Positions 24,580-31,355 of a DNA stretch of 36,218 nucleotides are shown here, one piece after another. The notes beneath the pieces are model-generated. The model worked only from the letters and a program-made list of their open reading frames with translations, did no database searches and had not been told where the DNA came from. Source of the DNA: Saccharothrix sp. NRRL B-16348 (GTDB lineage: Bacteria; Actinomycetota; Actinomycetes; Mycobacteriales; Pseudonocardiaceae); contig NZ_LGED01000259.1 of NCBI RefSeq assembly GCF_001280085.1, positions 1 through 36,218 of the forward strand, given 5' to 3'. The first letter of the stretch is position 1. Each line of letters starts with the position of its first letter. Position numbers and translations under genes: made by a program.

Positions 24580-25560
24580 ATGACCTACCACGCCGCCGAC
24601 TCGCGGTACGACGCCATGCCCTACCGCCGGTCCGGTCGCAGCGGTCTCAAGCTGCCCGCGGTGTCGCTCGGCCTGTGGCACAACTTCGGCCACGACAAGG
24701 CCCTCGACGGCCAGCGGGCCATCCTGCGCCGCGCGTTCGACCTCGGCGTGACGCACTTCGACCTGGCCAACAACTACGGTCCGCCGCCCGGTGGCGCCGA
24801 GGAGAACTTCGGCACGCTGTTCGCGGCCGACTTCCGGGCGCACCGGGACGAGATCCTGGTGTCCACCAAGGCCGGCTACCACATGTTCGCCGGCCCGTAC
24901 GGCGAGTGGGGCTCCCGCAAGTACCTGGTCAGCTCGCTGGACCGGTCCCTGGCCCGGCTGGGGCTGGACTACGTCGACGTCTTCTACCACCACCGGCCCG
25001 ACCCGGACACGCCCATCGAGGAGACGATGGGCGCGCTGGACCACGTCGTGCGCTCGGGCAAGGCGCTGTACGTCGGCATCTCGAACTACTCGGCCGAGCA
25101 GACCGCGGTCGCGGCGAAGGTGCTGCGCGAGCTGGGCACGCCGCTGCTGATCCACCAGCCGTCGTACTCGATGCTCAACCGGTGGGTCGAGGACGGCCTG
25201 CTCGACGTGCTGGCCGAGGTCGGCGCGGGCAGCATCGCGTTCTCGCCGCTGGCGCAGGGCGTGCTGACCGACCGCTACCTGAACGGCGTGCCGGACGGTT
25301 CGCGGGCGGCGGGCGCGTCGCCGTTCCTGTCGGCGTCCAATTTGGACGACGCGACGCTGGCGAAGGTGCGGGCGCTCAACGACATCGCGAAGCGGCGCGG
25401 GCAGACGCTCGCGCAGCTGGCGATCGCGTGGGTGCTGCGCAACGTGACGTCCGCGCTGATCGGCGCCTCCAGCGTGAAGCAGCTGGAGGACAACGTGGCC
25501 GCGACGGCGAACCTGGCGTTCGAGGCCGACGAGCTGGCCGAGATCGAACGGCACCTGTGA
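24580..25560 (+). CDS. Aldo/keto reductase, YghZ (L-glyceraldehyde 3-phosphate reductase) type
   Basis: A 326-residue AKR with AAxSRYDAMPYRRSGRSGLKLPAVSLGLWHNFG, HFDLANNYGPPPGGAEENFG (catalytic Asp and Tyr), ILVSTKAGYHMFAGPYGEWGSRKYL, VDVFYHHRPDPDTPIEETMGAL and a C-terminal ALIGASSVKQLEDN NADPH-binding motif. These are characteristic of the YghZ/KvBeta-related subgroup, which reduces small aldehydes with NADPH. It is the third gene of the beta-mannosidase operon, 10 bp after the LacI-like gene, with AAGGA upstream. Its role in mannan use is unclear; detoxifying sugar-derived aldehydes is one guess. Confidence 0.9.
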   Translation: MTYHAADSRYDAMPYRRSGRSGLKLPAVSLGLWHNFGHDKALDGQRAILRRAFDLGVTHFDLANNYGPPPGGAEENFGTLFAADFRAHRDEILVSTKAGYHMFAGPYGEWGSRKYLVSSLDRSLARLGLDYVDVFYHHRPDPDTPIEETMGALDHVVRSGKALYVGISNYSAEQTAVAAKVLRELGTPLLIHQPSYSMLNRWVEDGLLDVLAEVGAGSIAFSPLAQGVLTDRYLNGVPDGSRAAGASPFLSASNLDDATLAKVRALNDIAKRRGQTLAQLAIAWVLRNVTSALIGASSVKQLEDNVAATANLAFEADELAEIERHL

Positions 25561-25588
25561 CACCTGGGTAAGCCGGGGCGGCGTGATG

Positions 25589-25600
25589 TGAACCGCTTCA
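25589..25600. promoter_or_regulatory. LacI-type palindrome upstream of the kinase gene
   Basis: TGAACCGCTTCA has the TGAA-n-CG-n-TTCA symmetry of LacI-family operators with a central CG. It lies 20 bp upstream of the kinase -35. No LacI protein with a DNA-binding domain is encoded in the window. Confidence 0.4.
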
Positions 25601-25619
25601 GCACAGGTGTCAACGCCTC

Positions 25620-25651
25620 TTGACGAAACTTTGCTTAACCGCTTAACTAAG
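25620..25651 (+). promoter_or_regulatory. Promoter of the kinase-manA operon, probably leaderless
   Basis: TTGACG (25620-25625) is followed by a 17-bp spacer and TTAACT (25643-25648), or by an 18-bp spacer and TAACTA (25644-25649). The ATG is at 25656, so the transcript would begin at or next to it. The tandem GCTTAACC/GCTTAACT (25633-25648) and TTAACTAAG overlap the -10 and may be a repressor site. Confidence 0.6.
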
Positions 25652-25655
25652 TCCC

Positions 25656-26612
25656 ATGGGGCAAGCACTCGACCCGGTCGCGGTCGCCATCGACATCGGC
25701 GGCACCAAGCTCGCCGCGGCGCTGGTCGAGTCGGACGGCACCGTCCTGGCCCGCCGCACCACGGCGACGCCTGCCGGTGGCGCGGACACGGTCTGGGGCG
25801 GCCTCGCGGGGGTGCTCGACGAACTCCTGGAGGCCGCCGCGGACCGCGCCGTGCTCGGCGCGGGCATCGCCTCGGCCGCGCCGATGGACCTGCGCACCGG
25901 CACGATCAGCCCGGTCAACATCCCGGGCTGGCGCGACTTCCCGATCACCGCCCGCGTCGGCGAGCTGCTGCCCGGCCTGCCGGTCCGGCTCGGCGGCGAC
26001 GCGCTGTGCATGGCGCTGGCCGAGTACCACCACGGCAACGGCCGCGGCAGCGAGTGCCTGCTCGGCATGGTCGTGTCGACCGGCATCGGCGGCGGGTTCG
26101 TCTTCGCCGGTCGGCCGCACTTCGGCGCCACCGGCAACGCGGGCCACGTAGGCCACTTCGTGGTCGACCCGGCCGGTCCGCTGTGCGGCTGCGGCGCGAA
26201 CGGCTGCTCCGAGGCCGTCGCCAGCGGCCCGTCGATGGTGCGCTGGGCGTTGGACCAGGGCTGGCAGCCGCTCGGCGGCACGGCGGACGGCGTCGCGCTC
26301 GCCGCGTCGGCACGGGCGGGCGACCCGACCGCGCGGGCGGCGTTCGAGCGGTCGGGCGCGGCGGTCGCCCAGGTCATCACGGTCGCCTCCGCGTTGTGCG
26401 AGGTCGACCGCGTGGTCATCGGCGGTGGCGTGGCGCAGGCCTGGGACCTGCTCGAACCCGCCGTCACCCAGCCGCTCGCGGACTACGCGGGGCTGGAGTT
26501 CATGCGCCGGGTCGAGGTGTGCCCGGCGACGTTGGGCGTCGACTCGGGGCTGATCGGCGCCGCGGCGCTGCTCGCGGACGACCGCGTCGCGTCGGTGCCC
26601 GTGGGAATCTGA
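25656..26612 (+). CDS. ROK-family sugar kinase
   Basis: A 318-residue ROK kinase without helix-turn-helix. The ATP motif is AVAIDIGGTKLAAALV, followed by a variant substrate motif LGGDALCMALAEYHHG (usually DNDANAAALGE), VSTGIGGGFVFAG, GNAGHVGHFVVD and the zinc site CGCGANGCSEA. The catalytic Asp appears to be kept in GGDA. Next to manA and in a mannan locus, it most likely phosphorylates mannose (or glucose) to the 6-phosphate. The variant at the sugar-binding Asn and the GHVGH in place of GEIGH may reflect altered specificity. Start is ATG 25656, with no ribosome site, which fits leaderless initiation. Confidence 0.9.
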   Translation: MGQALDPVAVAIDIGGTKLAAALVESDGTVLARRTTATPAGGADTVWGGLAGVLDELLEAAADRAVLGAGIASAAPMDLRTGTISPVNIPGWRDFPITARVGELLPGLPVRLGGDALCMALAEYHHGNGRGSECLLGMVVSTGIGGGFVFAGRPHFGATGNAGHVGHFVVDPAGPLCGCGANGCSEAVASGPSMVRWALDQGWQPLGGTADGVALAASARAGDPTARAAFERSGAAVAQVITVASALCEVDRVVIGGGVAQAWDLLEPAVTQPLADYAGLEFMRRVEVCPATLGVDSGLIGAAALLADDRVASVPVGI

Positions 26613-26622
26613 GAGGGCGACC

Positions 26623-27732
26623 GTGCGCAAGCTGGACACCACCGTCCGGGAGTACCACTGGGGTTCGCGGACCGCGCTGGCCGAGCTGCGCGGCGAGCCG
26701 TCGCCCAGCCCCGTGCCGCAGGCCGAGCTGTGGATCGGCGCGCACCCCGACGAGCCGTCCCGGCTGGCCGGCTGCGACGTGCCGCTGGACGCCTACCTGG
26801 CCGCCAACCCGGCCGGGCTGCTCGGGCCGGAGAGCCTGGCCGCGTTCGGCCCGCGCCTGCCGTTCCTGCTCAAGGTGCTGGCCGTGGCCGCGCCGCTGTC
26901 GTTGCAGGTGCACCCGAACCGGGAGCAGGCCGTCGTCGGGTTCGCCGAGCGCGGCTACCGCGACGACCGCCCCAAGCCGGAGGTCCTGGTCGCGCTGACC
27001 GAGTTCGAGACCCTGTCCGGCTTCCGCCCGCCCGCCGCGACGGTGGCGTTGCTGGACCGGCTCGGCCTGCCGTCGTTGGCGCCGATGCGGGCCGAGCTGT
27101 CGGGCGGCGACACGGGGGGCGCGCTGCGCTGGGCGTTGCACACGGCCGACGCAGCCCTCGTCGCCGAGGTGGCCGCAGCGGCGGCAGGCGTGCCCGCGCT
27201 GGCGCACGTCGTGGCACTGGCCGAGGCGTACCCGGCGGACGCGGGCGTGGTGGCGGCGTTGCTGCTCAACGCGGTGAGGTTGCGGCCGGGGCAGGCGATC
27301 CACGTCGGCGCGGGCGTCCTGCACGCGCACCTGCGCGGCACGGGCGTCGAGCTGATGGCGAACTCCGACAACGTGCTCCGCGCCGGCCTGACCACCAAAC
27401 CGGTCGACGTGCCCGCGGTGCTGTCGCTGGTCGACCACCGGACCGGGCCCGCCGCCGTGCTCGACGGCGAGGGCGACGGTCCACTGAGGACGTACCGGAC
27501 GCCCGAACCCGAGTTCCGCCTGCACACCGTGCGGCCGGGTGCCGTGCTCGGCGGCGGTGGTCCACAACTCCTGTTGTGCACCAAGGGTTCCATCGTGGTC
27601 AGCCGCGGTGGTGCCGAGGTCGCGTTGCGCGGGGGTGAGTCGGCGTTCCTGCCGCACAGCGCCGACGCGGCCGAGGTCACCGGTGCCGGCGAGGCGTGCT
27701 GGGCGACCACGAACCTCCCCGGTCACGGGTGA
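26623..27732 (+). CDS. manA: Mannose-6-phosphate isomerase, class I
   Basis: A 369-residue zinc enzyme converting mannose-6-phosphate to fructose-6-phosphate. It shows the N-terminal REYHWGSRTAL, zinc ligands in LQVHPN (Gln95, His97), Glu120 in PKPEVLVAL and His234 in GAGVLHAHLRGTGVELMANSDNVLRAGLT. Length is normal for class I. Start is GTG 26623 with GAGAGGG upstream, 10 bp after the kinase gene, so both are one transcript. Together they would feed mannose released by the beta-mannosidase into glycolysis. The stop codon is followed at once by a strong terminator. Confidence 0.95.
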   Translation: MRKLDTTVREYHWGSRTALAELRGEPSPSPVPQAELWIGAHPDEPSRLAGCDVPLDAYLAANPAGLLGPESLAAFGPRLPFLLKVLAVAAPLSLQVHPNREQAVVGFAERGYRDDRPKPEVLVALTEFETLSGFRPPAATVALLDRLGLPSLAPMRAELSGGDTGGALRWALHTADAALVAEVAAAAAGVPALAHVVALAEAYPADAGVVAALLLNAVRLRPGQAIHVGAGVLHAHLRGTGVELMANSDNVLRAGLTTKPVDVPAVLSLVDHRTGPAAVLDGEGDGPLRTYRTPEPEFRLHTVRPGAVLGGGGPQLLLCTKGSIVVSRGGAEVALRGGESAFLPHSADAAEVTGAGEACWATTNLPGHG

Positions 27733-27772
27733 GCGCACGGGCGCGGACCACGTCGGCCGCACCCGTGCGCTC
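27731..27772. terminator. Bidirectional terminator between manA and the LPMO gene
   Basis: GAGCGCACGGG (27731-27741) pairs perfectly with CCCGTGCGCTC (27762-27772), extended inside by GCGG/CCGC. Its left arm includes the last two bases of the manA stop. TTT and TTTA follow on the plus strand. Confidence 0.8.
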
Positions 27773-27803
27773 TTTCCCGCTTTACCGCGTCACAGGCAGG
27801 GTC

Positions 27804-28475
27804 TTACTGGAAGTTCACGTCACTGCACAGGTAGTAGGCCTGGTCCATGTGGCTGGCCTGCCAGATCGTGAACACCACGTGGCGGCCGGTGCGGCTGCCC
27901 GCGTTCACCTGGGCCTGGTAGAGGCCGGTGGTGCCGTAGCGGCCGGTCGAGGTGACCAGCTCCAGGTCGCTCCAGCGCAGCGGCGTGGTCGCGGTGTTGA
28001 CGCCCTGGCGGGTGATGTAGATGCGCAGGTAGTCAGCGCCGTGCCGCGCCTGGTCCGTGATGGTGAGCGTGAACTGGCGGGGCTTGGTGGCCGTGTTCCA
28101 CGCGCCGACCGTGTCGAGCGCGCGGTAGCGACCGCTCTCGGCCAGGCCGCCGCTGCACAGCTGGCCGTTCGCCAGGGCGCCCTGGTGGTTGCCGCCGACA
28201 CCGTTGCGGTACAGGCCGTTCCAGTTCCACATCGCGTTCGGGTCGGCCTTCCAGGCCTGCGCGCACATCGGGTCCGTCTGACCCATGTTCGGGTTCAGGT
28301 GGTCGCTGCCCCAGCGCTGGTAGCAGCCGTAGTTGCGCGACGGCGGGTCGGTGACCGAGCCGTGAGCGCTCGCCACGCCTGATGTGCCCACCAGGGTGAC
28401 GACGCCGGCCGCGAGGACCGCGAGGACCGAGCTGAAGACGCCGATCACCGATCGGGTACCGCGTCGGAAGGTCAT
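27804..28475 (-). CDS. Lytic polysaccharide monooxygenase, AA10
   Basis: A 223-residue secreted copper enzyme that oxidatively cuts crystalline polysaccharide. A signal peptide (about 1-37) ends SGVASA, leaving His38 as the new N-terminus (HGSVTDPPSRNYGCYQRWG). The copper brace needs this N-terminal His and a second His, likely in GGNHQG. The axial region is YYLCSDVNF. It is a single catalytic domain with no carbohydrate-binding module. AA10 enzymes act on cellulose or chitin; sequence alone does not settle which. A perfect CebR-type operator 41 bp upstream favours cellulose or cello-oligosaccharide control. ATG 28475 has GTGGAGGA upstream. A longer frame to 28556 runs through the operator and was rejected. 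Confidence 0.95.
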   Translation of the reverse strand: MTFRRGTRSVIGVFSSVLAVLAAGVVTLVGTSGVASAHGSVTDPPSRNYGCYQRWGSDHLNPNMGQTDPMCAQAWKADPNAMWNWNGLYRNGVGGNHQGALANGQLCSGGLAESGRYRALDTVGAWNTATKPRQFTLTITDQARHGADYLRIYITRQGVNTATTPLRWSDLELVTSTGRYGTTGLYQAQVNAGSRTGRHVVFTIWQASHMDQAYYLCSDVNFQ

Positions 28476-28514
28476 GTGTGTGTCCTCCACGTTGAGGATT
28501 AACCGACTACAGGG

Positions 28515-28558
28515 CTGGGAGCGCTCCCAGATCCCAAGGTAGCGAACCGCACACAATC
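28515..28558 (-). promoter_or_regulatory. CebR-type operator and promoter module of the LPMO gene
   Basis: CTGGGAGCGCTCCCAG (28515-28530) is a perfect palindrome containing TGGGAGCGCTCCCA, the known site of the cellobiose-responsive repressors CebR/CelR of actinomycetes. GTAGCG (28539-28544) and CACACAA (28550-28556) follow at fixed spacing and recur at 32143-32186. On the minus strand, TTGTGTG and CGCTAC precede the operator, as expected for a promoter upstream of an overlapping repressor site. Confidence 0.85.
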
Positions 28559-28607
28559 TGTGAACCCCATACCCGCGCCAACCTTTCTCGTTCCAGAACC
28601 CCCCACC

Positions 28608-28695
28608 CGCGCGTGTCCTACGTCCAGAACACGCGTGTCCTACGTTCAGGTCACGCGTGTCCTACGTTCAGAACACCCGAGTTCAACGCTCAGGA
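28608..28695. repeat. 22-bp tandem repeat array B, four units
   Basis: Four contiguous 22-bp units begin at 28608, 28630, 28652 and 28674. The first three share CACGCGTGTCCTACGTTCAG with small changes; the fourth is a variant (CGAG...AACGCTCAGG). The period and the CGCGTGTC...AC...TCAGG framework match array A at 9290-9443. The variant last unit lies 8 bp from the deaminase stop codon. The 28559-28607 stretch before it is AC/T-rich with no clear unit. Confidence 0.88.
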
Positions 28696-28703
28696 CACGC
28701 CGA

Positions 28704-29111
28704 CTACCGGTAGTAACCCTCCACCGGAACGGTCGCCTCCTCCAGCAGCGCGGGCCCCTCCTGCGGCACGGGGGCGAAGCCGCCACCCGGCTTCAGCGCG
28801 TTCAGCTGCTCGGTCGACAGCGCGAACACCACCCGGCCCAGCCCCGACCGCTCGATCGCGCCCACGCACATCCCGCACGGCTGGCAGCTGGTGAACATCG
28901 TCGTCCCGGCCGCCACCTCCGGCGCGAGCGACCGCGCCGCCCACCGCGCCAGCTTCAGCTCGGGGTGCGCGGTGATGTCGTCGTCCGTCAGGCTGGTGTT
29001 GCGCTCCTCCGCCAACACCGCGCCGTCCGGCCCCACCAGCAACGACCCGAACGGCGGGTTGCCCGCCGCACGCGCCTCCACCGCCAACTCGATCGCCCTG
29101 CGCAAGCTCAT
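28704..29111 (-). CDS. Nucleoside/guanine deaminase-like zinc enzyme
   Basis: A 135-residue cytidine-deaminase-fold protein. The zinc and catalytic motifs are THPEL-like (ITAHPELKLARWAA, HxE) and SCQPCGMCVGAIERSG (PCxxC). NPPFGSLLVGPDGAVLAEERN is typical of the tRNA-adenosine/guanine/nucleoside deaminase group. It hydrolytically deaminates a base or nucleoside; the substrate is not determined. ATG 29111 overlaps the stop of the F420-type oxidoreductase gene (ATGA), so the two are coupled. The longer frame inside that gene was rejected. Confidence 0.88.
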   Translation of the reverse strand: MSLRRAIELAVEARAAGNPPFGSLLVGPDGAVLAEERNTSLTDDDITAHPELKLARWAARSLAPEVAAGTTMFTSCQPCGMCVGAIERSGLGRVVFALSTEQLNALKPGGGFAPVPQEGPALLEEATVPVEGYYR

Positions 29112-29941
29112 CGGAACTCCTTCCGCACGGTGGCCAACGCCTGCCATGCGACTTCGGGGTGGACGGTCTCCTGCGGATCGCCGACGAACGGGTCCAGCAC
29201 CACGGCCTCGGCGCCCGACGACCGCAACTCCGCCAGGTCGCCCAGGACCTGCGCCACGGTGCCCTCACCCAACCGCCGCTCCGGCCCCAGCTCGTCGGAC
29301 GTGATGTGCAGCAGCACGCGAGGAGTCGACGCGGGCAACGGCTTCCCCTCCGCGTCCGCGATGACCTTCAACCGCTCCAACGCCTCCCGGTACCCCGAAG
29401 GCGTGAGCCGCAGGCTGTGCCAGGCGTCCCCGAGCCGCACGGCCCGCCGCAACGCCGCGTCGGAGTGCCCGCCCACCCAGATGGGGATCCGCCCGGCCCG
29501 GTAGTCCGACTCGTCCCGCCACGCGTCGCGCACCACCCGCAGCCCCTCGTCGGTCAACCGGCCGCGTTCGGCGAACCGCACACCCAGCGCCTCGTACTCC
29601 TGCCGCGCCCACCCCACGCCGACGCCGAGCACGAACCGCCCGCCGGACAGCTCGTTCACGTTCGCCGCCATCCGCGCCACCAGCAACGGGTGCCGGTACG
29701 GCAGCACGAGCACGGTGGTGCCGAGCCGGATCCGCGACGTCACGCCGGCCAGCCACGCCAGCGCGGTGAACGGCTCGTAGAACGGGGCCGGGTACTGCTC
29801 GGCCACGTCCGGCGTCACGGCCACGTGGTCGGACACCATCAACAGGTCGAAGCCGAGGCCCTCGACCGTCCGCGCCCAGTCCCGCAGCACGTCCGGCGAG
29901 GTGCCCGGCCCGAAGTTCGGAACGTTCACACCGATCTGCAC
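29108..29941 (-). CDS. LLM-class F420-dependent oxidoreductase
   Basis: A 277-residue luciferase-like barrel protein: QIGVNVPNFGPGTSPDVLRDWARTVEGLGFDLLMVSDHV, RIRLGTTVLVLPYRHPLLVARM, LSGGRFVLGVGVGWARQEYEALGV, RIPIWVGGHSDAALRRAVRLGDAWH. These are hallmarks of actinobacterial LLM enzymes that use F420 or flavin for hydride transfer. The substrate is unknown. GTG 29941 places the first strand (QIGVNVPN) at the start; it lacks a good ribosome site. It is the first gene of a two-gene operon with the deaminase and diverges from the Lrp gene 93 bp away. Confidence 0.85.
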   Translation of the reverse strand: MQIGVNVPNFGPGTSPDVLRDWARTVEGLGFDLLMVSDHVAVTPDVAEQYPAPFYEPFTALAWLAGVTSRIRLGTTVLVLPYRHPLLVARMAANVNELSGGRFVLGVGVGWARQEYEALGVRFAERGRLTDEGLRVVRDAWRDESDYRAGRIPIWVGGHSDAALRRAVRLGDAWHSLRLTPSGYREALERLKVIADAEGKPLPASTPRVLLHITSDELGPERRLGEGTVAQVLGDLAELRSSGAEAVVLDPFVGDPQETVHPEVAWQALATVRKEFR

Positions 29942-30022
29942 GGCGCCAACGCTATTCCCCGTCACGCCGATCCTGAAGAGACTTCGCCCGGTCTCAACCC
30001 CATCCGACCGTGGAATCCCCGG

Positions 30023-30037
30023 TAAAATGCCCCGATG
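30023..30037 (+). promoter_or_regulatory. Probable leaderless promoter of the Lrp gene
   Basis: TAAAAT (30023-30028) lies 6 nt before the ATG at 30035, so transcription should start at the initiator codon. There is no Shine-Dalgarno-like sequence. The -35 is not clear. Confidence 0.5.
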
Positions 30038-30481
30038 ACCGGGAACCTCGATCCGACCGACTGGGCCATCCTCGCCGAGCTGCAACGCGACGGCCGGATC
30101 GCGCTCAGCGAGCTGGGCCGCCGGGTCAACCTCAGCGCCTCGGCCACCACCGAACGCGTCCGCCGGCTGGAGTCGGTCGGCGTCATCACCGGCTACCGGG
30201 CCGAGGTCGACCTGGCCAAGGTCGGCTACGCAGTGCTCGCCGTCGTCCGCCTGAAGTACCCGGGCAACCGGCACGAGCCGCTGCACGCGCTGCTGGCCGA
30301 CCGCCCCGAGATCCTGGAGTGCCTGCGCACCACCGGCGACGACTGCTACACGCTCAAGGTCGCCGCCACATCCATGCCGCACCTGGAGCAGGTGGTCAAC
30401 GACCTGACCGGGTTCGGCAGCACGACCACGAACATCGTCTACAGCCAGACCCTGCCGTACCGGGGTGTGTCGCCCGCCTAG
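30035..30481 (+). CDS. Lrp/AsnC family transcriptional regulator
   Basis: A 148-residue regulator with an N-terminal helix-turn-helix (LDPTDWAILAELQRDGRIALSELGRRVNLSASATTERVRRLESVGVITGYRAEVD) and a C-terminal RAM effector domain (VLAVVRLKYPG, ECLRTTGDDCYTLKVAATSMPHLEQVVNDLTGFGSTTTNIVYS). The conserved G-DDCYTLKV is a typical amino-acid-sensing strand. It diverges from the oxidoreductase-deaminase operon, which may be its target. Confidence 0.92.
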   Translation: MTGNLDPTDWAILAELQRDGRIALSELGRRVNLSASATTERVRRLESVGVITGYRAEVDLAKVGYAVLAVVRLKYPGNRHEPLHALLADRPEILECLRTTGDDCYTLKVAATSMPHLEQVVNDLTGFGSTTTNIVYSQTLPYRGVSPA

Positions 30482-30494
30482 CGCGACACACCCC
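30462..30494. terminator. Bidirectional terminator, perfect 12-bp stem
   Basis: GGGGTGTGTCGC (30462-30473) is the exact complement of GCGACACACCCC (30483-30494). The 9-nt loop contains most of the Lrp stop codon, and the minus-strand gene stops 10 bp to the right. Confidence 0.85.
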
Positions 30495-30503
30495 CGCCGG
30501 CCG

Positions 30504-31355
30504 CTACTCCCAGGCCACGGCCGGCGCACACGTCGCCGGGTCGCGGTCGTGGTAACCCGCCACGATCTTCCCGCTCGGGTTCACCCAGCAGCTGGTCCGG
30601 TCCACCCCGGCCTGCCATTCGCCGAGCAGCGCGCCGTGCGCGTCGTACGCCCGCAGGTAGTTCCGCTCGTCCCAGCCCGCGAAGCCCGGCCAGTCGGACG
30701 GGTGCGTGAGGCGGGCCACGAACGTGCCGTCGACGATCGTCGCGTCCACCTCCCGCCCGTTGCGCCCGAACGCCACCCTGGCCACCTTCGACGTCACGCG
30801 GCCGGCCGCCATGTCGTACTCCGGGCCCGGGTGGCCGGGCAGGCCACGGACGGAGGAGCTGACGTGGTCCGCGGCGAACTCGCCGGGCAGCCACGCGACC
30901 CCGGGGCTGCCGGCCACCGCCGAGCTGTAGGGCTCGGTGGGGCCGTTGATCGTGCAGGCCAGCGATTCGCGCTCGGAGTAGAGCAGCGCGAACTCGCCGT
31001 TCTCGTCGGTCAGGTACTGGCGCAGCACGGGCTTGCTCGTGACCTCCGCGCTCTGCGCACAGCCCTGCTCGATCTCGGCGATCCGCTCCGGCGGCAGTGT
31101 CGGGACCACCGGCTCCTCGGCCGTCGTCGTCACCACGGTCTGGCTCGTCCCGCCGACCGCGAAGTCGTCACCGGCTTGCCACGAGGGCGCGACGACCGCG
31201 ACCAGCACGACGACGACGGCCGCCGCCGCCACACCGGCGGTGATCAGCGGCGCGAACCGGACCCGGCGGTGCGTGACCTCCCGTTCCAGCCGTGCGCGGA
31301 TCTGGGCGTGGCGCCGCGGCGGGACTTCCCGGGTCGGGGGCAGCGTGTGGTTCAT
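30504..31355 (-). CDS. Single-pass membrane protein, possible regulator of the adjacent ECF sigma
   Basis: A 283-residue protein starting at ATG 31355, overlapping the sigma-factor stop (ATGA). A basic cytoplasmic stretch of about 34 residues (PPRRHAQIRARLEREVTHRRVRF) precedes one transmembrane helix (about 36-56), then a 225-residue extracytoplasmic domain with four Cys (IEQGCAQSAE, LACTING, TSCWVNP, ATCAPAV). The tight coupling and topology suit a sigma-associated membrane sensor, but the zinc anti-sigma motif (HxxxCxxC) is missing and the cytoplasmic part is short. Its function is unknown, and anti-sigma activity is inference only. Confidence 0.75.
   Translation of the reverse strand: MNHTLPPTREVPPRRHAQIRARLEREVTHRRVRFAPLITAGVAAAAVVVVLVAVVAPSWQAGDDFAVGGTSQTVVTTTAEEPVVPTLPPERIAEIEQGCAQSAEVTSKPVLRQYLTDENGEFALLYSERESLACTINGPTEPYSSAVAGSPGVAWLPGEFAADHVSSSVRGLPGHPGPEYDMAAGRVTSKVARVAFGRNGREVDATIVDGTFVARLTHPSDWPGFAGWDERNYLRAYDAHGALLGEWQAGVDRTSCWVNPSGKIVAGYHDRDPATCAPAVAWE

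Noticed and set aside
28613..29504. Plus-strand frames through array B and the deaminase gene
   Set aside because: They are antisense to well-supported genes and start in the repeat array.
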